DNA of 64,000 bases from assembly GCA_963970005.1 (NCBI GenBank), contig CAXAMN010025250.1, positions 1,323,164 through 1,387,163 of the forward strand, in the 5' to 3' direction. The notes beneath the pieces are model-generated. The model had not been told where the DNA came from. It was given only the letters and a program-made list of their open reading frames with translations, and did not search any database. The position numbers were made by a program, and so were the translations under genes. This stretch comes from Durusdinium trenchii. Lineage: Eukaryota; Sar; Dinophyceae; Suessiales; Symbiodiniaceae. Every line of letters starts with the position of its first letter. Within the stretch, counting starts at the first letter, position 1. This document shows positions 19,360 through 31,300 of this stretch, piece by piece.

Positions 19360-22300
19360 GATGCGGTCAGTCCAAAGCGGTAGGATTTGGAGTGGAAGAA
19401 AATTGGAGGACATGGAGTGACAGTGACGCTTGGTTTGGATATAATATAATTGGAATCTGTATCTTGGATGTGGAAGCATTTCTTCGGCCACATGAAATGA
19501 AGACCACTAGTGAACTCCAACTCATCCCGGCAGACTCTGCCCGGAAGGCGGAGCTCAGTGAATCAAAGGCCATGGCCGAGCGGGGCTTGCTCGAGGGACC
19601 ATTGGAAGCCAGGCGGTGCCGAGCGAAGTGGTCAGGGGAGTGGATCCGGTGGTCGTCATGGGCGGGTGTAGACTGTCCATTGAGAAAACCGAGGAAAACC
19701 ATCCATTGACCATCAATTTTTATGTTACACTTCACTATAATAAGGTTTGTGTATCTTTTGGGGGAATTTGGTGAGTTTTTGGGCGAGGCCTGTTGAGAAA
19801 GTCTTAAAAACACTCTGACATGTGGCCGCGGTGTGATTTCCTCGATAGAACCATGAAAGCCGCCTGAACCAAAAAAGCCGCCTGCAATAATTTGAAAGCC
19901 GCCTGAACCCAAAACGGTATGTCGGCTAGCCTGAGAAGGCATGCCATCCGAGCGGACCATGTTCAACGACAGGATCTGAATGGGAACGCCAGACGGAAGG
20001 TCCTGGAACGTTTGCAAGGCCCTATGGATCCACATACCCTTTCAGAGGGGTTTCTGTGTTCGGCGTCCAAGTATTTTCTGAGAAGGTATTTGGATCCCTA
20101 GGGTTGCCTAGGGTTGTAAGATGTTGTGTGTTCTCTCTTTGTTTTGTCGATACATGCGGTCATGTTTGGTCCCAAGTATATATCTATCTCAAACCATTTG
20201 TGTGTGTGTGGAAGGTTTACCCATGTTTACCGGCCCATATATATATATATATGAAAGTTTAACATGACCCATCCATGTAAGTAACTATTACATACTACCA
20301 CGCGCAGCGAACGTCACGAGAGACGTGACTGGTGTTCTACCAGAAACGTAACAGGCCTGTAAACAACTCTAAATAAAGGAAAGACCCCTCAAACCACCCC
20401 AATCTATGTAAATGTGCTTCGTCCCCTGCCCTTTCTGCTGCTCCTAGTGCTTGTAAAGCACTCCCAGCAGAAGCAAAAGCAAAAACAGTAGGGGAAAAAA
20501 CATGAAAAACCTTCCCGGAAAAAAAAATGAAACAAGATGGAGCCCACGAACCCGAATGCAGACACGTTCGAAAAGCTACATATGTCCAAATGACACTCTT
20601 GTAGGACACTCTTGTGGGACACTCTTGTAGGAAACTCTTGTGGGACACTCTTACGGGACACTCTTGTGGGACACTCTTGTGGGACACTCTAGTAGGAAAC
20701 TCTTGTGGGACACTCTTGTAGGAAGATCTTGTGAGACGCTCTTGTAGGACACTCTTGTGGGACACTGTTGCGGGACACTCTTGTGGGACACTCTTAAGGG
20801 ACACTCTTGTGAGACACTCTTGTAGGAAGCTCTTGTGGGACGCTCTTGTAGGACACTCTTGTGGGAAGCTCTTGTGGGACACTCTTGTAGGACACTCTTG
20901 TGGGACACTGTTGCGGGACACTCTTGTGGGACACTCTTAAGGGACACTCTTGTGGGACACTCCTGTGGGACACTCTTGTGGGACACTCTTGTGGGACACT
21001 CTTGTGGGACACTCTTGTGGGACACTCTTGTGGGACACTCTTGTGGGAAACTCTTGTGGGACACTCTTGTGGGACACTCTTGTGGGACACTGTTGCGGGA
21101 CACTCTTGCAGGACACTCTTAAGGGACACTCTTGTGGGACACTCTTGCGGGACACTGTTGCGCGACACTCTTGTGGGACACTCCTGTGGGACACTCATTT
21201 GGGACACTCTTGCGGGACACTCTTGTGGGACACTCTTGCAGGACACTCTTGTGGGACACTCTTGTGAGACACTATTGTGGGACACTCTTGTAGGACACTC
21301 TTAGAAGACACTCTTGTAGGAACACTCTTGTGGGACACTCTTGTAGGACACTCTTGTGGGACATTCTTGTAGGACACTCTTGTGGGACACTCTTGTGAGA
21401 CACTATTGTGGGACACTCTTGTAGGACACTCTTGTGGGACACTCTTGTAGGACACTCTTGTGGGACACTCTTGTGAGACACTCTTGTGGGACACTCTTGT
21501 GGGACACTCTTGTGAGACACTCTTGTGGGACACTCTTGTGGGACACTCTTATAGGACACTCTTGTAGGAAACTCTTGTGGGACACTCTTGTAGGACACTC
21601 TTGTGGGACACTCTTCTGGGACACTCTTGTAGGACACTCTTGTAGGACACTCTTGTGGGACACTCTTATAGGACACTCTTGTGGAACACTCTTGTGGGAC
21701 ACTCTTGTAGGACACTCTTGTGGGACACTCTCGTAGGACACTCTTGTGAGACACTCTTGTAGGACACTCTTGTGGGACACTCTTGTGAGACACTCTTGTG
21801 GAACACTCTTGTGGGACACTGCTATAGGACACTCTTGTAGGAAACTCTTGTGGGACACTCTTGTAAGACACTCTTGTGGGGCACTCTTATAGGACACTCT
21901 TGTGGGTCACTCTTGTAGGAAACTCTTGTGGGACACTCTTTGTGGGACACTCTCAGAAGCACTCTTGTGGGTCACTCTTATGGGACACTCTTGTCGGACA
22001 TTCTTGTGGGACAGTCTTGTGACACACTCTTGTAGGACACTCTTGTGGGTTACTCTTACAGGACACTCTTGTGGGACACTCTTGTAGGACACTCTTGTAG
22101 GACACTCTTGTGGGACACTCTTGTGGGACACTCTTGTGTGACACTCTTGTAGGAAACTCTTGTGGGACACTCTTGTAGGACACTCTTGTGGGGCACTCTT
22201 ATAGGACACTCTTGTGGGACACTCTTAAGGGACACTCTTGTGAGACGCTCTTGTGGGACACGGTTGCGGGACACTCTTGTGGAACATTCTTGTGGGACAC

Positions 22301-25300
22301 TCTTGTGTGACACTCGTGTCGCGACACGGTCTGCCCACACACTAGAAGCAGTCACGCGAGCGTTTCGTACGAGACTTCCTCCAAAAGTCACGCTTCGAGG
22401 CTGCAAGACGAGCGTTTCGTACGAGACTTCCTCCTAAAGTCACGCGTCAAGTCTCCAAAACGGAGCGTTTCGTACGAGACCTCCTCCAAAAGTCACACGT
22501 CAAGTCTCCAAAACGAGCGTTTCGTACGAGACTTCCTCCAAAAGTCACGTGTCAACTCTCCAAAACGAGCGTTTCGTACGAGACTTCCTCAAAAACTCAC
22601 GTGTCAAAGTCTCCAAAACGAGCGTTTCGTACGAGACTTCCTCCAAAAGTCAAGCGGAAGCACCCATCGGAGCACACACATCACGCAGCCCTGCCAAGCA
22701 GTTTCGCGATTCCAGCCCTCCAAACAACACCCGCTCACACGCCAATCCCAATGAGACAACGACAGTCACCTCTACCACAACTCACAACCTCACGATTCCC
22801 TGCGCCTGCCACGCATCTTTCCGCGTCCACACGTCTAACGCGCACAAAGTACTGCGCCTGCCACGCAATGTCACCTCCGTCACACCTCGCAACCTCACGA
22901 TTTCCTGCGCCTGCCACGAAAATCGCACTTCCACACCTCAAAATCAGCACAAAGTACTGTGCCTGCCACGAAAAGTGAGAATATCATCTCACATGAGCTT
23001 CAACAAAATTTGCACCACACCACACGTTTAGAATGATTTCGACCCGTTCTGAGCACACTCCCATCCACCAAAATCGCCATTTCAGCTGAGACTGTCACGA
23101 AAACAGAGCTTCGATGCCACACCCTGAAATGCAAATCCCAATGGCACGGCCACATCCAACACCCCAAAAACACGACTCTCCAAACGCTAATCCCAATGGA
23201 ACTGCGCAGTAAACTGCGGATCTCTCAAACCACTGCGCCTGTGCAGCGAAATGCATCACGCTTCTTGCGCGACATGTCATTTTCATGCAAATCACAATGG
23301 AATAGCGTCGCAAACTGACACGTGACACATCCATGAAAAGTCACTTGCAAAAGCTTCCCCCAATGGCAGCGCCTTAGCGTCCTACTGCGAACGGTTGCGA
23401 ACGGTTGCGAACGGTTGCGAACGGTTGCGAACGGTTGCGGACGGTTGCGGACGGTTGCGGACGGTTGCGGACGGTTGCGGACGGTTGCGAACATAGAAGC
23501 AACGGATCGCGAACAAGACTCTACCCCCAGACCCCCAGAGTTAAACGAGAACCCTTCGCTACGCATTCGGGAAAAAACAAGATGGAGCCCACGAACCCGA
23601 ATGCAAACACGTTCGAAAAGCTACATATGTCCAAATGACACTCTTGTGGGACACTCTTCTGGGACACTCTTGTAGGATACTCTTGTGGGTCACTCTTGTA
23701 GGACACTCTTGTGGAACACTCTTACAGGACACTCTTGTAGGACACTCCTGAAAGGCACTCTTGTAGGACACTCTTGTGGGACACTCTTGTAGGACACTCT
23801 CGTGGGACACTCTTGTAGGACACTCTTGTCGGGCACTCTTATGGGACACTCTCTTGTGAGANNNNNNNNNNGACACTCTTGTAGGACACTCCTTGTGGCA
23901 CTTGTGGGACACTCTTGTAGGAAACTCTTGTGGGATACTCTTGTGGGACACTCTGGTGGGACACTCTTGTAGGACACTCTTGTGGGACACTCTTGTGGGA
24001 TACTCTTGTGGGATACTCTTGTAGGACACTCTTGTGGGACACTCTTGTGTGACACTCTTGTAGGGAAACTCTTATGGGACACTCTTGTAGGACACTCTTG
24101 TGGGATACTCTTATAGGACACTCTTGTGGGACACTCTTCTGGGACACTCTTGTAGGACCACTCTTGTGGGACACTCTTGTGGCTGTGGGACACTCTTGTA
24201 GGACACTCTTGTGGCACACTAGAAGCACTCCTGCGAGCGTTTCGTACGAGACGTCCTCCAAAAGTCACGCTTCGAGGCTGCGCAAGACGAGCGTTTCGTT
24301 CGAGACTTTCTCCAAAAGTCACGCGTCAAGTCTCCAAAACGAGCGCTTCGTACGAGACTTCCTCCAAAAGTCACACGTCAAGTCTCCAAAACGAGCGTTT
24401 CGTACGAGACTTCCTCCAAAAGTCACGTGTCAAGTCTCCAAAACGAGCGTTTCGTACGAGACTTCCTCCAAAACTCACATGTCAAAGTCTGCAAAACGAG
24501 GATTTCGTACGAGACTTCCTCCAAAAGTCAAGCGGAAACACCCATCGGAGCACACACATCACGCAGCCCTGCCAAGCAGTTTCGCGAGTCCAGCCCTCCA
24601 AACAATACCCCCTCACACGCCAATCCCAATGTGACAGCGACATTCACCTCTACCACAACTCACGACCTCACGATTCCCTGCGCCTGCCACGAATCTTTCC
24701 GCATCCACACGTCTAACGCGCACAAAGTACTGCGCCTGCCACGAAATGTCACCTCCGTCACACCTCGCAACCACGATTTCCTGCGCCTGCCACGAGAATC
24801 GCACTTCCACACCTCAAAATCAGCACAAAGTACTGTGCCTGCCTCGAAAAGTGAGAAGATCATCTCACGTGAGCTTCAACAAAATTTGCACCACACCACA
24901 CGTTTAGAATGATTTCGACCCGTTCTGAGCACACTCCCATCCACCAAAATCGCCATTTCAGCTGAGACTTGTCACGAAAACAGAGCTTCGATGCCACACC
25001 CTGAAACGCAAATCCCAATGGCACGGCCACATCCAACACCCCAAAAACACGACTCTCCAAACGCTAATCCCAATGGAACTGCGCAGTCAACTGCGGATCT
25101 CTCAAACCACTGCGCCTGTGCAGCGAAATGCATCACGCTTCTTGCGCGACATGTCATTTTCATGCAAATCACAATGGAATAGCGTCGCAAACTGACACGT
25201 GACACATCCATGAAAAGTCACTTACAAAAGCTTCCCCCAATGGCAGCGCCTTAGCGTCCTACTGCGAACGGTTGCGAACGGTTGCGGACGGTTGCGAACA

Positions 25301-28300
25301 TAGAAGCAACGGGTCGCGAACAAGACTCTACCCCCAGACCCCCAGAGTTAAACGAGAACCCTTCGCTACGCATTCGGGAAAATCCGGAAAGAATCTCCAT
25401 CCTAAATATGCCAGTCCCATGGAGGGTCTGGGCATGGATGGATGATTCCTTCCTTGACATGATGCGGCTCGTCATCAACTCTTGAAAAAACGGTAGGAGC
25501 TTTCAACGTGTGACGACGGTTCGACGGTTTGCGGAGCTAGTGGTTGCAGAGGTGGGTTGCTGCAGAGTTGGGTTAGTATGTACAATCAAAACACAGAAAC
25601 AATAAAAAGACGCTCACACAGACACACACGCACACAAACATGACCCAAATGCAACCTGACCGTCAGGTTCTTGGTAAAACTATGACGCAGGCGATAGAGC
25701 CCAAGTCAATTGGAACCAGCACTGAGAGAAACATTCACTGCAACCCTTGGACATTCACTGCAACCCTTGGTCATACTTGGCCATCCAACCCTCATAACCA
25801 TCTCCGACCCGCCAAAAATTCCGCAAACATCAGTGACATCAACACCCAAAGCATGTGACATCCACCGTAACCTCACGCTTCGAGGCATGTGGTTTCACCG
25901 TGGCAGCTGTTCGCCGCAGTGCTGCCGGCACTGGATGGTGCTGGGAAGTCGGAGCCCCTTGTGGCGCGTCTGAGCCCATGGAGTGAAGGAAAGGATCACA
26001 GCTCGGTTGGTGTCATTGATGAGTCAAAAAGATGCATTCAAATGACTCCTAACACCAAGAATTTTCTGGTGGATTCAAAGGATGTTTAAAAAGGTGGATT
26101 CATCACATCAAATGGATTCAAATGGATTTAGGAGTCAACAAAAATGATGGTCTATGCTTAGTTCAGGGTCCACTGGTTAAGAGGTGATTCTTGGGTTTGA
26201 GGGAATTTTCTGCAAATTTCTGGGATGTGGGAATTCCATGGATTACATGATTCTACATAGATCCTTTAAGACCTTCGGACCTTTGATCATGCAAGCGCAC
26301 ATTCCATGCCCCCCCCAGCTAGCGTGTTTCGAACGTCAAGGGGGATCCACCAAGCCTTAGCCTTCGAGGATTCGAGGGTTCGACATGCTGAACACCAGGG
26401 ACTGACCCGGGTGGCTTTGTTCTCCCAGTTGAATACGTTCAGATTTGAAGACTTGGAGCCTTAATCCCCCTCAGCGCAGAAGGGTTGGGCCCCAAAGAAT
26501 CTATACATTGAAACTTGCTCTTTCAGGCTGATTGATCAAGCCCGAACAGACTGACGGATCGAAACTTGCACCTCAGTGATGCACCGGATGATCTGTTCTC
26601 ATGTCGACCTTTCGATCTTCTCATGTCGACAACATCAACAGACCCAGAACCGTTTTCACCTGGACCTCACTGATGTGGGTCCTTCACCTCATCTCATCCC
26701 ATATGATCCATCTCAGGACCCGGGTTCTTGCACCAACCGTTGCCTTCATCTCGGCGTATCGGACCGACACCTCAAAAGTCTCGGTCTTGGGGTCCCACCG
26801 AGGTGAGCACCTATGGGGCCTGGCAATCCGAGGAGTTTGTCCAGGCCGCAAACCCCCAAGACGTCTGGAACGCGCTCAATTTCGCGCAAACCACGCCGCG
26901 ATTTGGCGCGATTTCGTCTTTAGACATCTTTAGACCCAAAAAGCGTACATGGTTTGAGCGTGAAAAGGACGCGATACGAATCAAACGGGTGGAACTTAAA
27001 GCTGAAGGGAGAAGCAGCCGCTCTAGACGAAGAGATGCAAGCCAGACGTAGATGGTGGGTAAATGTCGATTTTGAGCCAGACGTAGACCCAAAATATCCC
27101 AAAATGGCCTTTGGGCATTATAAATTTATAATATACGTTCATTTATAAGCTGAACATGTTAGCAAAAGATTTGTCAAACCTTCTGTGCGTTGATTGTTGG
27201 TCGTTGCATGCCGCAATAATGTTCCCCTTCGGACCCACGGTTATAGCGGACCCAAGCAGTCGGCCTGTTTAGATTCCCATTGTCTTTCGAACTCGCCACA
27301 TGAAACTCGCGCTCAGCGTGGCTGTGGTGGCCTGATCACCTCTTGACTCGACCCCCAAAACTCGTTTCTACGGAGCACCTCAACGCGCACCTTACGGCGC
27401 CCACGTCTGCGCCCACGTCTGGGCCGAACGGTTCGGTTGAACGTCGAGGCCTTGGGCGCTGGCGTTTTGGAGTTGGTCTCGAAGATCCCGGGTGGAGTTC
27501 TTTGCTTTCTGCGCCTGGACTCAAGTCTCGGACTTTTTGGGGGGGGTTAGGTGGAGGGGACACGATTCTTCGCGCAACATTCCCTTGGACCAAGGTGGAG
27601 AGCACGTTTTCTTGGGGAGGGTGCAAGGTTGGGGAGATTGGAAGGGAGAAATGGCCATGGAACGAAGGTGAAGATGACCAAGTGTAGAAGAAGAATTCAC
27701 AAGCAAAGGAGCCCTTTTGAGGATGTACCGGCTGCATGGGGAGTAGTAAGTGGCAGACCTCGACCGGAGGAAGGAATTTTGCAGTGCGAACTTTTTTTTT
27801 GAGGGAAGAATCACAGGAAAAGGTACAGCAACAAGTGGGTCAACTGACGCAACCTGATATAGGAATTTGAAAAAAAAAGAAGCACCGACTGGCTCTATGT
27901 TTTGCTTAGAGGACAGGTGCATCGAAGCCTTCTTCGTTCTTTTCCGGTGCATGAACCGAAGCCGAACGGACGGTGGTTTTCTCTTCGCCACCAATGGTGA
28001 AGCCACCGATGGTGGTCCGGTCGGCCTTCAAAGGTGTGGTCAAGAATTCCACTTACTTGTGATTTACTTGTGTGGAACATGGTCACTACTGAGGTGATTG
28101 CATGACCGGACGGTCATTTTTGAGGTCTCACAAACCAGGACCATCCCTTCGAGTCTATAATGGACTCTCGGACTACCCCACACCTGATGAATCAATGAAT
28201 CTGCAACCCCAAACACAGGGCTTACTTGTGTACCATCTAGATGTTTGTGTACCATCTTTGCCATGTAGCCCGTCTTTAGCCCAGCCCTTCAGATTTCAGC

Positions 28301-31300
28301 TCAGACGTCATGTGGATCCGTGACGGTTGAGGCCCTCCTATCAAACTTTGGAGCTGGCCATGCTCTTTTGGCAGCGCGGTGGCCTTTACCGGCGTCTCGA
28401 GGAGGCGACGTGAACGAGTGAACTCCGTGGACGGCGAGGAGATCCGTTCGTGCAGAGGGGTTCACCAGAATCACCAGAACGGTGTGGGTTCATCCATTCG
28501 TGGATTCGTGGGGGGTTTGGTGTTAATATGGTTTCACAAGACTATGGTGGATATGAGTGCTTGGGCATCCGGAAACTTCTTGAAAGGGCTGGGCTCTGGG
28601 TATGATCATGGCAGATCTCATACTGCCTCTCTCAATCCAGAAGTTTTTAGTTTCTACAGTTTGAAGGACCTCTTTTGGGGATGTTGCTAAACAGTTTTTT
28701 GCAGATGCCATCCCCCAGCAACCCACTCCGGCGGATCTGGAAGATCCTCCCGCCCCCCCAGGTGGCATTTGGGGCTTGATTTATCGGAGAAAGCGGGTGG
28801 ACGGTGCATTTTGATGGGAAGACCACCTAGAATCATTTAGTCTCCCTTTAGAACTAACATGGAAGTGGAAAACCACCTGTTTGTAGTGGATTTCATGGTC
28901 TTCCAAGGGGTCATTCTCCACTTCCATGTTAGTTCCAGGGAGTGTATATGGTGGTGACCCTTTGGGTTGTGTTGATGAGTATTGGACATGGCTCGATCGT
29001 GCGGATTGCTACGAGGAGCAAGCAACGGCGGATTTCTCGATTCGGCAGCAAGCAACGACGGGTATCCCTCAGCGATAGACTCGATCCAGTTCTTGGACCC
29101 CCCAAGAAGAACAGAAACAACATGAAACAGCAACCAAACACACAAACTGCTAAGGAGAAACATGGAGAAACACATAATAACCACAACGGGTGGATTTTAG
29201 GGGAATTCAAGGCAGTTCTTGTCTTTTTTTGGTGGTTTCATGTGGTTTTGCTGTTTTTTTGCGGCCAAGCGCCAGGTGAAGACCTTGGTCGTCGAGCCCC
29301 GAACGACCTCCGAGCTCCCAGAGCTCTCTCGACGCTTCCTCGCAGGCGGTTCCCAGCGTTGCATGGCCGCGCGGCTGTGAAGCGAAGAGGTCTTAGTTAC
29401 TAGCGATGGCCTCCACCTAGTAGCTTCTAGTTACTAGAAAGCTTCAAAGACATACGTACTATAGCTTTATTGTTACACTAGTAGCGATGGCCTTCAACCT
29501 ACTTGCGATGGCCTCCAACCTAATAGCGTCCTTGTTACTAGAATCCTTCCTCCCCCTAAATTGGAGCCATACCCATGAGATTTGGGTGGTGTGCAATTCT
29601 TTGTGTTTTTAAGCCTTCACCATAGATTCAAAAAGATTCAATATAGCCTTTACCAAACAACCATTGTTGGATATTTGGTCATTTCCTGTTCAACCATTTT
29701 TAAGGATGGTTTAGGAAGGGATTTCGCATCGTTTGAGAGTTCTTCTTTTCGGGTTTGACGTTCGCTTTCAATCGACCAGACTCTTTTGACTGGTCTGACT
29801 ACGGGCGTTTGGAAGACTGACGTAGACCTTGGCCCAGATTGGTCGATCAAGATCGCCAGACCAGATCGAGCGTCTAGATCCTTTGGTTTGGAATCAGGGG
29901 CTCAAAATGAGCAAAGGGCATCGCTGGAGCAAGAACGCTACGAACGGGGCTCCTTCCAAATCAGAGAGACCCAGCTAGAGACCGACGAGTCCGCTCCTGA
30001 ACACCTTCGAATAGCTGACACGTGTTAGTGTTGTCTCAGTCTCCGACCCATCACAGTCACATCGACAAACCCTTTGACTCCTTTCCAAATCGACAATCGT
30101 CAGTCAAAAGAGTCTGGTCGATTGATTGCGAACTTCAAACCCGGGGAGAAGAACTCTCAAACGATGCGAAACCCCTTCCAAAACAACAGAGACCGAGGAA
30201 GACCTTCCTCGCCGTTTTCGTCGCCAGGTGCCACAGACGGGCGAGGAGCCTTGTGCTTGGCGGTCTACCGAGGGAAGATGAGCGAAGGCGAGGGAAGAGT
30301 AGAGAACCCTTTGGTGGCTGTATTCCCGCTGAACAGTAAAAAGGCTGTAAAGCATGGATGTAGAGCATGGATGTAGAGAATGGCTGTAAAGCATCTAAAA
30401 AGCGCTATTATAATTACCTGCAACCCATTTGACCTCTGTGTTGATACGAAAAGACCATCAATGGGTGGTTGGTGGTCCAAAATAGAGGTCATTCAGGCTC
30501 CAGGTACCAGGACATCCTAAGGGGCTTCTATTGATAGCCCCTTAGATGTTAAGGGGTGTTTGTTTCATCTCCTTGTTTCGATGTTTTGGGGGCAACCACT
30601 GAGTCACTGAGGCTGTGCTCAGTGGCTCTCCATTTCACTTCCCAAATTCGGTGCATGTTAGCCACAGGCAAGACCTTTGGGCGCATCAGAAAGAAAGGAA
30701 GAAAGGGTGACAAGCCAATGGGTTGAGAGAAGATCCTGTGTGACTTGAGTGACTTGCTTGGTCCTTGCTCCTTTGTTCACCTGTCCGGACAGAGGCATGG
30801 ACTTTGCGGATGATTTGTGCCGGGCAGTCATTTGCATCGGCGTGCCATATCCGCAGATGATGCTTGGCGGGGCCCCGAACACTGGAGGGGAGGCCTTTTT
30901 CCTCAGGGTGGCGAGGTTCATTTGTTGCCGTCACAGTTGTCCAGAGCTATCAGGACAAGACCCGTGACATCCCGTGACTATGAGAGCTGCAGCATCTAAG
31001 CCACAAGAGCCACAGCATCCCATGATCCCAGTGACCACGAGCAGATGATCCCATGAGTTCTTCGTCTCGTGATCAGATGTGATTTTGCTCAGGCACCCCA
31101 GTGACAGATGGGTTCGTCAGTGACACGTTCTTTCGTTGCTCACGTTCTTCTCCCGCTTGGCCTGTTAGAGGGTCACTTGCGGTTGATGGAAAAAACGGCA
31201 CAGCCACACTGCTATGAAGCGTATGAAGTATGATTCAGTATGATGAACATCATCATACTTCATCCATCCTGCACTCCTCTACCAGGTCTCCCAAAAAGGA

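Larger units (their letters stand above)
22316..23577. repeat. Cassette A following array A
   Basis: A ~1.26-kb segment repeated with high identity at about 24216-25380. It contains about six ~52-base direct repeats (core CGAGCGTTTCGTACGAGACT), several spaced CTGCGCCTGCCACGA repeats, and a 10-bp tandem ACGGTTGCGR (10 units, 23391-23490). No gene is recognised. ORFs in it (ERFVRDFL-type) come from the direct repeats. Confidence 0.85.
19613..25884 (+). other. 6.3-kb helicase intron carrying the satellite block
   Basis: It starts with GCGGTG and ends in TTCGAG. Exons on either side join as LEA-R-HVVSPW with correct phase. The whole 13-bp array and cassette block (about 20.53-25.38 kb) lies inside, so ORFs within that block are intronic. 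Confidence 0.65.

Noticed and set aside
20592-22315. Long ORFs of up to about 200 codons on both strands (SHKSVPQECPTRV and GHSCGTLLWDTLV repeats)
   Set aside because: They follow from the 13-bp tandem unit being free of stops, are shifted copies of one another, and lie in a helicase intron.
22549-23031. ORFs in the cassettes (ERFVRDFLQKS type)
   Set aside because: They arise from the 52-base direct repeats and are conserved no better than the rest of the cassette.
20592-24215. CRISPR-like array
   Set aside because: The units are directly tandem with no unique spacers, and the genome is eukaryotic.
27336-28006. Minus-strand ORFs of 130-160 codons at 27.3-28.0 kb
   Set aside because: They are antisense to helicase exon 5 and its flanks, and show no motifs.
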